From positions 14,459,176 through 14,523,175 of the forward strand of contig NW_024037056.1 in assembly GCF_015706575.1 (NCBI RefSeq): 64,000 nt of DNA. The letters are read 5' to 3'. The notes beneath the pieces were generated by a model. That model was not told the origin of the DNA and did not search any database. It saw only the letters and a list, made by a program, of their open reading frames with translations. The stretch comes from Patiria miniata. Lineage: Eukaryota; Echinodermata; Asteroidea; Valvatida; Asterinidae. This document shows, piece by piece, positions 45,501 through 58,768 of the stretch; position 1 is the stretch's first letter, and every line of letters begins with the position of its first letter. Made by a program: the position numbers and the translations under genes.

Positions 45501-48500
45501 GTAAGAGGTCAAAGGTCAAGCACTACTTGTGTCCTTGAGATGGAGACATTACAACCTTTTTCTATCCTCAAGGATATTTTGGCTAGAAACCCAGCGCAGT
45601 GCAACAACTTGCAACAGAGTAAGAAGCCTGCACTTTGTAATAAGATTCAATATTTAGCTGAACATTCTAAGGCCAAACTGCCTCAGAGTCTGTGGTCACC
45701 AACTGCAGCAGGATACAACCATGGCAACGTTACTACTAGCTCTAGCTCCCAATGTCTCAGAACTAAAAGTTCACGCACTGGTGTTGATGGCTCAATGCAG
45801 CAAGGTCCCACAGACTTTGACACCTGTGTTGCATCTGGTGGGGCCAGAGTTAAATTAGTCATTTTCAAATTCTTGATTTGTCTTCCATTTTCAGGTTTGC
45901 TACGTCTCTAGTTCCTCGTTCCTGACCACCCACTCCATCCCTATCCTCCAAGAACCGTTGAAGAACAGCGACCTACTCCTACTGACCGGCATCACGCAGA
46001 CACCCGCTCACAATCCAGACAGTATGCTGGGAGAATTCTGTAGCAATCTCAGTGAGTAGTCTTCCTTTCATGTGACCCCTCTTCCATTGCCCCCCCCCCA
46101 CCCCCCAATTTTTTTGACAAACATGCAGAGCATTGGCAACTGAACATCACTGTTACCAATAGCCGCTTTAGCAAACAACCTTTTGTTAACCCCGTTGTTT
46201 TCATTCTATAAAGTTCTACAGTTTTTCAATTCCAGTTTTAATCACTGACACTTTTCGATAAATCTGCTTTTTACCTGGTTCCCTCTCACAGCCGTAACAA
46301 TCAAGAATGGAGGGAACGTCTTGGTTCCCTGCTACCCATCAGGCATCATCTATGACTTGTTTGAATGTCTGTCTGGATACATGGACTCCGTCGGGCTGAC
46401 GCAAGTCCCGATGTTCTTTGTGTCGCCGGTCGCTGATAGCTCCTTGGCTTATTCACAGATATTCTCTGAATGGTGAGTGTGATCCTTTGTTTGTGATGAC
46501 AATTGTCAGTGTCATTTGTCAGTGTCGTATTGATGGAATGACAACACATATTTTTTATTTTTAACTTGTGTGAATTTAACTCTGTTTTCTTTCATCAGGC
46601 TTTGTGCCCAGAAGCAGTCAAAAGTGTTCCTCCCCGAACCGCCGTTTCCTCACGCTGAGTTGATCAAGAGTGGCCGACTGAAACACTTCTCAACCATACA
46701 TGGTAACCTATAATTGACATGTGATTGGCATGTGACTGACATGTGATTGGCATGTGATTGACATGTGATTGGCATGTGATTGGCTTGTGATTGACATGTG
46801 ATTGACATGTGATTGGCATGTGATTGACTTATGATTGACATGTGATTGCCATGTGATTGACATGTGATTGACTTGCAATTGGCTTGAGATTGACATGTGA
46901 TTGTCATGCGATTGACATGTGATTGTCATGCGATTGACATGTGCTTGACATGTGATTGACTTGGGATTGACATGTGATTGGCTTGTAATTGACATGTGAT
47001 TGCCTTGTAATTGACATGTGACTGACATGTGATTGACTTGTGATTGCCTTGTGATTGACTTGTGATTGCCTTGTGATTGACATGTGATTGACATGTGATT
47101 GACATGTGATTGACTTGTGATTAACATGTGCTCCCATTTGGTTTGTTTTATCTTTCAGGTGATTTCAGCAGTCACTTCAAGACGCCTTGCGTCGTCTTCA
47201 CTGGTCACCCATCTCTGCGTCTCGGTGATGCTGTTCACTTCATGGAGCTATGGGGCAAATCCAGCAGCAATACCGTCATCTTCATCGGTAAGTCTGATAT
47301 CAAAATTTTGAATTGATATTCATGGAAGTAACAGAGGCAAAAAGCATTCCTAATATTTCAACTAAGTGAAGTGATCAGCAGGCCCAGTTTCATGGCGCGG
47401 CTAAGCACACAGTTTTCTGCTAACGAGCCTGTAAGCAGAGACGATAAGCAGTAAGTACAGCAAAAGGCACGCTTAACCCCAGAGCAAGTTGCTTAAATTA
47501 GTTACATTACAATTGAAATCTCAATGCACATGCATCTGTTTGCATATCCAGGCCTTGAAAATGAGCTTAAGGTTAGCACAAATTTTTACTATAGTTAGCT
47601 AAAACTTACTGCTAATTCTTAAGTAACACCATTAAATCATTTAAATGTACCTGCATGTAAAGCCTGTCTGACTGTTTTCATTTTTTTGGCAGAGCCGAAT
47701 TTCTCCTATCTGGATGCCTTGGCTCCCTACCAGCCCCTGGCCATGAAGGCTTGCTACTGCCCCATTGATACGGCCATCAGCTTCCCTCAAGCGACCAAGA
47801 TGATCAAAGAACTCAAGGTGAACATCAAGCATTCAAATATCATCTCCAAATAGCAGCGTTTAACCCCAGTGATGACTGGAAAGTGTTGAAGAATAGAACT
47901 TTATAATGCTGCTGCCATTTCAGTCATGTTCCCTGTATCCAATAACTGTACTGAATGATGATGTTCTTTGTGCAAAAAGAACCAGACTATTTTTCCTTCC
48001 AGCCTGGTTACATAAATTTAAATGGGAAAAAAATCAAGATGGCCGCAACATGTTAATGGTATATTAAAAATTTAAAGATTAAATATGTCATAGCGCCCTC
48101 TGTTGGCCATGAAAATTAATTAAGTAAAGTATTACCGTGAATAGTTGTATGGCAACAAACTCTTCTGAAACTTTCTCAGAAATTACAACTTTGACTTTGG
48201 CCCTTCAATCTATTGTGTGACTTTAAACTCATTTTATTTGTCTTAAAAGTGTTGAATTTTCTGTCTGAAATGAAGATAGTATTCACCAACTTAATCTTGG
48301 AAATGATTGCATGATGATAATACTTCCTTAGCCAGTACTTTGACATTCATGTTTTACTCGTTCTTTCAGCCACTACATGTTGTCCTGCCTGAATGCTACC
48401 TCACCCCACCGACCTCACAACCCCTCAGGACTGATCTCGTCGTGGAAGCGGTAAATCCAGTGACATTTCTTTCAATTTTTTTGTCAAAATTGTGTAAATT

Positions 48501-51125
48501 TTATTTAAATGCAGTGAGGCAAACATGGCGATTATTCAAATTCCAGCGAGTCAAAATTTAAAAAAAAATTGACAATAACATATACTTAGTTTCTTAGAAA
48601 TTTGACATGCCTTTACATGTTTTCTGCAAATTTGCTGCTATTTCTTGAAAAATTTGTTCCATTTTTTGCTTTGTTTTCTCAGGAGGTTGCCCCTACTCCG
48701 TACAAGCGAGGCAGCGTCTTGCATCTACCAATCAAACGGAGGCTGGAGAGGATAGAAATCACGCCAGAGGTGAGGCAATTCTCCATCTTATGCCTCACGA
48801 GGGCGCTGTCTCCATCTTAGCCCTCTAGAGGGTGCTGTCTCTCTCGTTAATGCTTGAGTAAGGTCAAGTCCTAAACATGTGTCTAGAATATATGGTTACG
48901 TCATTTATCAGCATTTGCCCATATGAAGCTGTACCCATTTATACTCCTTGGTAGAGGGAGGGAATTTAGGTAAAATGTCTTGCCCAGGAAAACAAACACC
49001 ATGATCCCCTGTCAGGGTTCGAACCCACACACCACCACACCTGTGTTGGACACCCTAACCACTGGATCTATGGCTCTGTACCTTTTTTCGTTTCTAACAT
49101 TTCATGATTTTAGTTCACTGTATTATGTAAGTGTTTTGGTTTTGTTTTGTGGTCATAGCTTGCTGGATCCTTGGCACCCATAGAAGTCAAGCCAGGCGTG
49201 TTTGTGTCTACAGTCACAGGGACCATAACTGCCCGAGATAATAAATATATACTACAGGTCAGTAGCAAAAAAAGTGGTTGAATATTGAACAAACTACCAG
49301 TCAGCTCAAATTTATTCTGCATTTTGTTGACAAGTGCTTGTTATTACATGATGATCTAAATTAGATATTGGTTGTTTCCTTTATAATATTTTTGATCATC
49401 TATTTAAATTGGTTTGTCAGGATTTTGTGGGAGGCAGAAAAATTACTGCAATGATTATTTTAAATATTTTTTAAGTACTAAGGTATTCTTAGAGCAAGCA
49501 TATCTATAATACACAAACAATTCTAAATTTTACTTGAAATCCATTGAGGCAAACTTGGTGATTATTGAAATTCCATTTGTTCAAACTGTAAACAACAAAA
49601 ACTGAAAATTATATGTACCCATTCAAATCCATGTTTGCATACTCATTGTGTAAATTTATAGGAGGCGCCGAAACAGGCCCTGCCTAGCACGCCCTCCTCT
49701 CAGCCAATCAGAAAGCGGAAGAGAGAAGACGACGGGGGTGTGTCAGAAACCGCCCACCCCAAGCAGTATGTCTACGGCAATCTTGAAGTGGAGGAACTTG
49801 TACAGGCATTAGCGAAGGTAAATTCAATATTATAGCAGAAACAGCTCCTGGTGAATTTATATGACGGCAAATAATTATTTACGTATAGATCACGTAAAGC
49901 CATCTATACTTTACCAATGAAGTCTGTTGCAATTAATAGAATATGACGACGGAATTGCTATGTATAAATAATGTCACTAATTTATTATTTAAAATGATGG
50001 CCTTGTATTTTTCCTTTAGAATGGAATCACCGATGTGAAAGTGGAGGACACAGCATCTGGCCATATCATTCATTTGGTATGCTTCTCTTGATTTTAATCA
50101 ATTTCTTTTAGTTGTTTTTTTTACCATATTTCATTATTACTATACACCTGAATGAATCCCTGTCATTTGATTTGTGGGTCGTTGATCACATGTTATTGAA
50201 TTACTCGTCCCAATGCACGGCCCAGCCGTATGGAAAAAATAGAAGTTCCATTGCACGGCCACACCAGGCGCGGTTCTACGGGGGGGCTAGGGGGGGGGGG
50301 GGGGCTTTAGCCCCCCGAAAATAAATTCTGTAAAAAAAAATTGCATTAGCAAAAAGAAGGATTGTGATGTACATGCGAACGGTCTCCCCCTAAAGAAATA
50401 GTCGTGACAAGGGTGCATTTGTAGTTATTAAATATAGTGTGAATGATTTTAGGATTTTATTGGCGCTCCCCATTGAAAATATGGCATGACCCCCCCCCCC
50501 CCCCCCCTATTGATTTTCGGAGGCTTAAGTGTCTGGAGAAAATAACCGGTCTACATTTTAGCACGCCTCCCTGAAAAAAATTCTGGATCCACCCTGCTAG
50601 CCCCCCCCCCCCCCCCCCCAAAAAAAAATATTGGTTCTAGAACCGCGCCTGGGCCACACTATTGGTGGCTCTGACCAATCAGATGACAAGGATTTATTCA
50701 GGTGTTTATAAAAAAAACCTGAATGTTTCACATTCTTGCAATGGAAAGAATAATTTCGTTTGGGGACAGATGGAATGTTTCATTCCACTCGTCTTCGCCT
50801 TGTGAAATGGAATATTCCATCTGTCACCTCATGAAATTATTCTTACCATATAATTATGTCATTCTGTATTTTTGAAAGAGAAAAAAGATCTGTTGCCATT
50901 TGATCTTTCCACTAACTTAAAATCACATGTATGGGTTTTGCATACAGCACCCCTTTGAGAGAAATGAAAGCTTCTTAACCTTCTTATTCTTCATGTCCTC
51001 AACAGCAAACGGAAGATACCATTATCCAGCTGGAGGAGGGTTCCACCCATATCTTTTGTGAGGGGAACGAACCTTTGCGGAGGAAGCTTCGAGACACCCT
51101 TATTGCCTGCTTGCCAAGTTTTTGA
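42584..51125 (+). CDS. INTS9: Integrator complex subunit 9 (INTS9)
   Basis: INTS9 pairs with the INTS11 nuclease in the Integrator cleavage module that cuts snRNA 3' ends and promoter-proximal nascent RNA. Nineteen coding exons: 42584-42592, 43204-43331, 43437-43512, 43602-43664, 43765-43848, 44161-44216, 44522-44729, 45411-45500, 45895-46051, 46292-46472, 46599-46702, 47159-47287, 47693-47817, 48370-48450, 48683-48769, 49159-49257, 49662-49817, 50020-50076, 51006-51125. The total is 2010 nt, 669 aa (human 658), every phase consistent. The first coding exon encodes only MKL, exactly as the human MKL|YCLS junction needs. Landmarks: [10 protein letters not shown] and [20 protein letters not shown] of the metallo-beta-lactamase fold, where the HxHxDH zinc motif is absent, as known for this non-catalytic subunit; beta-CASP segments [20 protein letters not shown] and [14 protein letters not shown]; and a C-terminal domain ending [15 protein letters not shown] that should bind INTS11. 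Confidence 0.96.
42791..43084. mobile_element. Palindromic MITE in INTS9 intron 1
   Basis: Two arms of about 110 bases face each other. The left has GAGAACTGTGTAAGGAATATG, AGAGAGATTTGTA and GCCAACTTAGTGAATTT; the right arm in reverse has GAAAACTGTATAGATAAGGAATG, AGAGAGATTTGTA and GGCCAACTTAGTGAATTT. The whole 294 bp can form a hairpin. No coding potential. Confidence 0.75.
44807..44965 (+). mobile_element. tRNA-derived SINE (family A), copy 2
   Basis: In INTS9 intron 7. Box A GCTCGGTGGTTGAGTAG and box B GGGTTCGAGTCCC, then a body with CGTCAGTGAAGGGCAAAACC and TATTGAATTAC. It shares head and body with 19225-19392. It is not a functional tRNA: no acceptor-stem pairing and a foreign 3' body. 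Confidence 0.85.
45105..45352 (+). repeat. 33-bp minisatellite in INTS9 intron 7
   Basis: About eight tandem units of GGTACAGGGAGTAACAGGCA followed by GGTTGGTTTGGGGT, with single-base variants. It ends about 60 bases before exon 8. It gives a long minus-strand pseudo-frame of repeated [16 protein letters not shown]-like text that is not a protein. Confidence 0.92.
46712..47131 (+). repeat. 11-bp minisatellite in INTS9 intron 11
   Basis: About 38 tandem units of ACATGTGATTG with GGCATG, ACTTGTG and GCCTTG variants fill almost the whole 456-bp intron, from 10 bases after the donor to about 27 bases before exon 12. Three minus-strand frames of [10 protein letters not shown]-type repeats come from this and are not genes. 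Confidence 0.93.
47382..47640 (+). repeat. Interspersed repeat, GGCCCAGTTTCATGGCGCGG type, copy 2
   Basis: In INTS9 intron 12. It matches 38322-38465 at its start and is rich in GCTAAGCA/CTTAA motifs. The family is not identified. Confidence 0.5.
48925..49075 (-). mobile_element. tRNA-derived SINE (family B), most complete copy
   Basis: In INTS9 intron 15, minus strand: box A-like CCAGTGGTTAGGGTG, box B GGGTTCGAACCC, then TGACAGGGGATCATGGTG, CTGGGCAAGACATTTTACC and TATAAATGGGTACAGC. Related copies at 26792-26905 and 10470-10582. Confidence 0.75.
50145..50850 (+). mobile_element. Inverted-repeat element with an attached hairpin, interrupted by a second element
   Basis: CACCTGAATGAATCCCTGTC at 50145 reappears in reverse at 50677-50704 (CACCTGAATAAATCCTTGTC), giving terminal inverted repeats of about 28 bases. 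From 50741 to 50850 a further imperfect palindrome (GAATAATTTCGTTTGGGGAC / GTCACCTCATGAAATTATTC) follows. The diverged copy at 16431-16590 carries parts of both, so the two may belong to one larger element. It lies in INTS9 intron 18. Confidence 0.6.
50265..50651 (+). mobile_element. hAT-like MITE with 8-bp target duplication, nested in the element above
   Basis: 387 bp starting CAGGCGCGGTTCTA and ending TAGAACCGCGCCTG, perfect 14-base terminal inverted repeats. It is flanked on both sides by GGCCACAC (50257-50264 and 50652-50659), a perfect 8-base target duplication. Eight-base duplications and CAGG-type ends are hallmarks of hAT transposons. The inside is non-coding with long G and C runs. 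Intact ends and a perfect duplication suggest a recent insertion. Confidence 0.85.
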
Positions 51126-54100
51126 GGTCAGAATCAAGATCATGAAAAAAACGTGAGCCTCAAATCAAATTAAGGGAGGCGGGACCACGCCCCCTCCAAC
51201 ACAACTTTTTTTGAGTGGCCAGGGTTCGATTCCCAGCTGCGACCATATGTGAGTAGAGTTGTGCGTTGGTTTTCTCCTGGGACCTCTGAATTTCCTCCAT
51301 CCGGAAAAATCAATCACTTTTGATCTCAAGCTGTGCTCCGTGGTCATCTATGGGTGGTATGGTGGCAGCCATAGGCGCCTTTACATGCCTGTGGCTCAAC
51401 CACATTGTAGCCGCGTCCTTCGCAATTCAGCTTCTCAGCTTCGAGTAAGGATGATAAGCCTCTCAAATTTTTATTATTATTATTTTTCCCCAATATTTAT
51501 TATGAATTAATTTTATTTTGTATATTTGCCCATACATTATACAAAAAAAATGCACCTTATTTACCTAAATATATTTCCAAGCCACAGAAGAAGACGAGAC
51601 ATTTCCGTGCCTGACAACAGAAATGCTTCAAGAATGAATTGATTTAACTGAAAACCTACTTCATAAGTACTGAAAATTCCAATTATTCAATTAGAAATAT
51701 TGCAAACGTTTGTTATTTTTATATTAAAAAATTAGTAATTTTTTCAGCTCAGCACCCCATACTTGACCTCTGCATAAGTTGACCTCAAGCCCTAAAGCAT
51801 CCGAAAGCAAACTTCCTGTACATTATTTCTTTAATGGAATTCAGGCCTTGGTGTGATAAAAGAAAGCTTCTTTTTATGGAAAGCAAAAGTTGTTTTTGAA
51901 TATTTTATTTTTGTACCTTAAAAAATTATTATAGCAAGACGAAAGGATATGTTGAATTTTTTTGACACTAAACACATTTCTAAATCCGTTGTTTTTACAC
52001 CTAGTCTGAGTATCACCCGTTGTCCAACGGAACCCTCTCCGTAACCAAAGTCTGATACATGTGAGCAACGCAAATTGTATGCGACCCGCGCCCCAGCCAA
52101 TCAGAGTCCATTTTAGAAATGGTGACATCATTTCGATCAGAAATGTTGACTAAGCTGTTGATTGGTCAATTTGGCTGCCATGTTTTTGCAGTAAAACAAC
52201 GGGTTACCGAAGACCCAATAGAAGGCGCCCGCTGAATGGTCAGAATCTCGAGGCCAAGACGCATTCTTGCTTTGCATTTAATCCCCGAATCTGTACACAT
52301 ATCATAGACCCTTGCTGTGCAAGGGGATATTCCATAGACTAATTTACATCTTCCCTCCACTGAAAACCATTATTGAGAAAACTTCTTTCTTCTTAAGATT
52401 TTTTTTCTTCTAAGAATTGAATTCAGGTCAGTATTGCTAAACACACTCGAGCATGTTGATTGCTTGATGATGCCATAACTCCACCGACAAAAAGCGACAA
52501 TGAGCCTTCTGGTTAGCACGCGCAAGCCAGGTTTCCATGGCAATGCACGTTCGTGGCCTCACTTTTGATTGTATGAGGTCCCTGGCTTGATGATGAAATT
52601 GATTAGGAAATCCGTCTTCATTTCAGTGCGATTAGGGACCCAGAAGACCCAAGGCTGTGAGATAACAAGAAAGATTGAAAAATCTGATATGAACCATGCC
52701 TAATCCATTATACGAAGAAAATGAGCATGGGTTCGATTAATCAATACATTGGTTAATTGAAAAAAGGGTTGACCAATTATTTTACGTATAATGTAAACTA
52801 AAAAATATATATATATATTGTCGACTCTGCAGTAAGGACGTTCGATTGAAAAGCAAATAAACAATCTTTATCAATTATCTGGCGAACTAAATAAGGAAGT
52901 CTGACGTCAGCTGTCTTTGGTCCGATTCACGCGCTGGTTCACGCGCTGGTTCACGCGCTGCGCTGATGTCTTCATACGCCGCACAATTCGGTACTCCATT
53001 ACTTATTACTAATAGGTGGAACCACGCCCACATGCAATTTGCACGCGTTGCAAGTCGAGACGCGCGCATTTTTTGCAACCCTAGTGGTCGAAGGAGCACT
53101 AAGTGCGCGCGTTGCACTTGGGCGCGAGCGTGGTACCACTGAGGTCAACGAACTAGTCTCGACCGTTCACATGTTCAACACCTTTCAGATGAAGAAAATA
53201 ATTTCAGCAATGATTTCCCTACCACATCGTGGCGATGTTACCCTGTGCTGACTTTACCTTTTCTACAACAAGCGCACGCGCGGTTAATGAAAAAACGTCA
53301 ATAAGCTTAGTTATTGCCACAATCTGTGCACGAAGTTCGTTACAATCGGGTGATCGTGACACAGTTCCCAATAGCCAGATAAAGGAGCGACTCGTGTGTC
53401 ATTTTGGCGCCAATAGCGATCCTTTTAGCGAATGTAATGAAGGCAAGCCTGATATTGCCCTTGCAAACATAAAGGCACGTGCGCTCAATGCTGTTATTCT
53501 CGTACGTGAGATAGCGAGATAAACTGTTTGCCCACATACATAAAACGCATCCATCTAAGGGAGATATAACGCCTGCGTTCTCCATCAACCAGTATTTGAA
53601 TATAAATTGATCGATGACTGGTTGGTTTAAGGGTCTTATACGCCATGGTAATTATTCAATGGTCATATCTAAGTTATGTCGGTTGCAAGTCATTCTTTTA
53701 GCATTGCTTGTTAACAAAAATCTCCGAAATGTCGACGAGAACACATGTCCTTTAATTTACAAATACATGCGCAATAGAGAATAAGAACCGTCACATGTAT
53801 AGCTTCTGTTCAGTAATCTTTAGAGTGGTGATGAATGTGAAGAAATAAATCCAATTGTTTGAAAACAGCATGTTATGAAAATACTGCTAAAATCAAGGCA
53901 AGCCATATGTAATTGGAGCTCTGTCGTACGCGCAGTCTTACATTTGCGGTTGTGTAACACACGAATTGTAACAAAGTGCTATTTCCATGTAAGTTGTATA
54001 ACGATTTACGCAAATGGTTATTACCCGTGGTACTTTGTCAGACCAAATGGTATACTTTGATAGCCATACCTAGCCTCAATTTAACCAAGGCCAACCGTAT

Positions 54101-57100
54101 AGCTCAAATTAAGTCGTTGTGCCAGTATATACCCTCCTCCATTATCATTATCATTATCATTATCATTAATGGGCTTACGTATTTGCTTGGCACAAGTACA
54201 TTACGAGCCAAACATCATTGTTCTGCTCTAAAGGCGTCTAGGCTTATACATGTACATGTAGATGTTTCCTTTCTGTGTGTGTTTGTAATCTAAGATGTCA
54301 ATCGTATAATGTAAGGTGATTTAGTCAAATTAACACCATTGGCGCGCCACGCAAAATGGTACAACGCATTTTATTGACCAATCGCTAATTGCATCGACAC
54401 TTTCACCAAGTCCTTGCCCTGCACTGGTAATAATTGACGAGAGAATAAATGCAGCAATAGTAGCACACAAATTGCAAGCGTAGCCTTTGTCTTGACAATG
54501 ATTTATGACTTTGAATGCGTTAATGACCAAGTTGTGTTGAATGGGAGTACGTGTACTTTTCTCCATGTTGTGATGTAGACTTATTATCAGTCGTAACCTA
54601 ATGTTGAAACGTTGCTCAAAGAGGAACATGATAATGACTCCATTCGTGCGTCGCATCAATTAATCTAATGTGACATGAACTGTTGAGACACGGGCAATGA
54701 ATTGCACGTTTTAATCGTACCATTTCTTCACGATAAGACGCCACTTCGTGTGGTTTGGTTCGTGTTTGATGAAGATTTAAAGCAGCCTTCATACCAAAAT
54801 GTTGTCCTTGCTTTCAATGAAATCTTCCTTTGTATTTTCATTCTTGCCTTCGAAAATTGATTTACCTGGTTCGAATCCCGACTGATAAATCCAATGGAGT
54901 TGTCGGTCCCTCATGGCCTCATGTACTTATTCGCATGTTTTTCCTCAGAATTAACTCTTTTGATCTTTCTTTCTACACCAAAATTCTCATTTTCTTCATT
55001 CTTATCCCAAACGGTTCTTTGCTGCACTGTAGCACAGTCATCACTCAATGTTAACGGTGCATTGCCCGCTCACCGAAATGTGATAAATTTGGAGACCGAG
55101 AAAATATGGACTTCTTTTGACGCGTGTTCACCCGCTGAAAGCATCAATTACTTCTTGCGCGTCGAGAGCACGATACAAAATTTGTTTTCTTTTATAGCCT
55201 TGCATGGTGACTAGGCTATACACTTGCATAGTCATCACTTCAGTCCCATTTTCACAAAATATTTTATTAATTTGGTAAAATTTAGACACATTTTACACGT
55301 GTTCCCCCGTTGCAAGCATCAATTTTCTTGCTTGTTCCTCAATTTTCATCGTGCAAGGAGTAATTTTACCATTATAAACTCTTACCAAGTATTGGTTCGT
55401 TGTGCATCAATCTAAAATGAAACCAATACCTTCAAAGTGTTTTGCAGCAGTGATAAAGTGCGCATAATGCGCAGCCACGGAGATAAATATTTTGCTAAAT
55501 GCAAGAACCACACCGTGTCAATAAACGTCGCCGTACAGTTTCAGATGAATCAATATTTGTCGATGATATCTGTACGGAACCATTTAACGAAGTGTCAACG
55601 TTTCAGTCATTGGCGTTTTTGCCTTTGCCTCCAAAAAAAGAAGACAGAGAATAAAACAGCTGCGTAAATTCAGTGTCCAGAATTGAAATCTAAAGTGAGG
55701 TTTAGTTAACGAGATATAAATTCGTTACAATTTGATAAATTGACTAAAAAATCTTGACATATTGCTGACTGGTCTGAATTTTCCCACACTGACCGGTTCT
55801 GTCCAGATTGTGCCGCTTTAAACAGCTTCTTTGCAATTTTCATTCAAGTTACAAAACTAAGTGCGCATTGTCGTTTTTCCTCTATAAGGTTGATTTTACA
55901 AAACGTATTTTTTTCCTAGGCCCTCCATTATAAACAAGAACTCACTTTTTTTATATTTCAAAGTGCTGTATTTTTGCAATTGCACACGCAGCATATGTCT
56001 AATTTTTAGAGAAAACTAATTTTTCCATAGGTCTGAACTCGTTAAATTTGTTTTGGCGCTTATAATGTACATTAAAATGAGTGCCAGGGAAGGTCACATT
56101 CAGAAGAAGGATATTTTTTTTAATATTGGCTACCGTTCAAGTCAATATACATTAAAAAAAAAAAAAAAAAGGCGACCTTCAAAGCAGACGGAACATTATG
56201 AACAGTGTCATGGTAGATTTTTTTTTTTTTTTTTTTGACAATGAAAAATTGATCAGCCCATTGTATAAACGGGCGAACATTTTTTTATGAAAAAATGAAT
56301 GTCAGTTTGGTGTAAATACGCGGTGTTTATTATTTTCTTCAAAAACCACATATTAAAAGTCCATTTTGAAACTCCGGTCCTACACCCCTCGCCATTAAAG
56401 GGAGCAACTAAAAAGTTTCTTGTTAATTCGATATAAATTACCACAACGGACGGTTTTCTCGATTGCGTACACCGTGAATCGAGCCATTAACAATGCCGTG
56501 AATAATTCATACCGGCCCCGGTGATATTTGCCTGCGGCACGGTACTCTTTTAACAAAACATTGTTCTTTTCCTCAGAAAAAAAATGGTACCATCATTATC
56601 GGTTGCCATGGCGATGAATGCATGTACGATGTTTGATGCATGATCATGTTTTATTATTAACTAAAATTGCCTCTACCTTTTACGTCGTGCTATCGAAAAC
56701 ACCAAAAACGAAGCCATTAAAGTGCCCATACATCTATCATTTGCATTACTTTTTTACTCCCGTTCCATCTAGGCTGACATAATGAAAGTTGCAGAGCGAG
56801 CGACTGCCTTTTGGCTTCATTATGCTAAAAAATGGCCATTTTCGGTGGACATTGATGCATGAAAATCATCAGTTATACGTACACGTTGACTGTTTTTGTT
56901 TGACCAGCAGGTTGTAAATTGTCCTGAATATGTCAAGCAAAAATGAACAATTGATTCCAGTGGTGTTTCACTTTCCATGTTGCAAAATTTGTCTTCATAA
57001 TGTTGACATTATCATGCCACCGTTCCCCTAGTATGCGTATTAATTTTGCTTGCCAGACTCCCCACAACTTTTATTTTTTAATTAAATGCATTAACTAGTC

Positions 57101-58765
57101 CATTTTGCTGTCCTCGACAAAATGTAAATATCTTCTAAACATCCGTGCGCATGCGTGATTGCGGAGCGCACGTTCGTCACGTGATCAAGTTGTGTTCGTC
57201 ATGTGTTAAGAAGTATTTTCCCGGCATGCATCAGAGCACAGGTTAAAAGTTACGCCAAAATCATTCGAATTCTCATGGAACGCCACCAACGGCGAGTTCG
57301 ATATGACGTCATAGGATGTATTGTGTTATTAGCGCAGATACCGCTAAAGTTATTCGAGTCGGAGTTAATTTTGCACGGTGCTCATCAAGCAGGCGTATGC
57401 CAGTCTTGACTATCCGCCTTGTGGTGCCTTAATGGCGGCTGATATCAAGCCTTTAGGCCTATGCCATTAAAATGCTAAATTATTCAAGAGTCTAACCGGA
57501 AAATGTATTTTTGTTTGTCTTTTCAATTTTCTTCTGCACGCACCTTTTTTGACATGCAGTCGTCAAGCTTGTAGATTCAAAAGAGCTCACCATGTCGGCT
57601 CTAAATACATAATTCATGATACCATATACCACTGAACCATAAACCCTAAAGAAACAAAACATCGCATATATAACGAGATGACGTGAACCCACGCTGCAAC
57701 TATAATGACCAGATTGCCGTTAACATTCGATGGGATAAATCGTCAGTACAACCTGCCTGGCGCTTTAATGCAGTGACCCATTATGTATGATACAAAAAAG
57801 ACCATCTCGCGTATTTTCACAGCGGCTTCGCTTCATTTTCTGTATCAACATGCATCACAGAAGTGCTTTTTCCTCTTTGAATGACAGAGCGGAAATTTGG
57901 ACTTCACGCTGTTCTCTTCTCTACCTTTTGAGGATTCCAAGAGAAGAATAAACAACTTCAAAATGACCTTTCTTCTCTTTTCTCTGATCATCAACGTGTG
58001 TTGCGTTGGCGACCGTAGATTGTTTGGAACGCGACTCGGTGAATGACTTCATTGCATGTTGCGGCGGGAACACTTCAGATTTGTAGGGGACACCGTGCAA
58101 AGCACACGCGAATTAATTGGTGAAAGGACATTTCCATCAGACTCAGCTGTGGATTTTGTTTTTAGAGTTGGGTCGATATTTAGACTGGTCTGATCACGAT
58201 CGCGCGTGGGTTCGGTGTCCGTGAGGGATTTTCCGCGTCGCAAAATTCGCCCGCCGTTTTGTTCGGGGCGGAGGTATTTAGTCACGTCGGGCTTTCTAGG
58301 AGGAATCTATACCTCTCAATCTGAGGGCTTCTCAAGTCCGATCTATTTTTAGGAGTCCTAATTGTGGTGTAGCTTTGATGATGATACTGAGAAATGACAC
58401 TAAGATTCTTCGTTTGGAACTGATGCTTGGGAACGGATGCTGAAGGATTTTCATTACTTTGACTTGCAGTCAGTCAGTGAAGGAAACTACAGGGATCATT
58501 CGTGGAAGTGTACAAGAACCTTTACGTGACGTCAAGTTAGTCATTTGCAATTGATAGTGGTAGGATCCTTGTGTATCCTGGTAAACTGTACCATTGGGAT
58601 GTCGTGTTGAATATAACAGTTGCCGTTACTGCTGCAGATTATGTGGGACATCTGAAAGGTAACAAGAACTGTCAATTACCACAAAACAAAAACGGAGAAT
58701 TGTTTGACCGAGATCTGTGCACGAGACTTGCCGTTTGGTACAGGTCCCTGCATTGACTACGTGCG
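51126..58765. other. Gene-poor intergenic region between INTS9 and the second GPCR
   Basis: 7.6 kb without a supportable gene. It begins with the INTS9 3' UTR, then a SINE-like stretch (51205-51450), AT-rich DNA, a CpG-rich patch at about 52920-53130 with three TTCACGCGCTGG units at 52924-52958, a short ATTATC microsatellite at about 54138-54166, and poly(A)/poly(T) runs at 56155-56240. The longest frames (for example 53229-53522) lack recognisable similarity. Part may be regulatory DNA or 5' UTR exons for the GPCR. Confidence 0.5.
51205..51450 (+). mobile_element. SINE-like repeat with a tRNA box B
   Basis: GGGTTCGATTCCC (box B) follows a GAGTGGCCA stretch, and the downstream body GTTTTCTCCTGGGACC..CCTCCATCCGG resembles the 3' part of a tRNA-SINE. 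No other copy in this window, so the call rests on the box B and its setting. Confidence 0.35.
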
Positions 58766-58768
58766 GCC

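Noticed and set aside
46650-47137. Minus-strand repeat proteins of CQSHVNHM type
   Set aside because: Pure translation of the 11-bp minisatellite inside an INTS9 intron.
53229-53522. 97-residue frame in the INTS9-GPCR gap
   Set aside because: No recognised domain, no splice context, CpG-rich DNA; probably chance.
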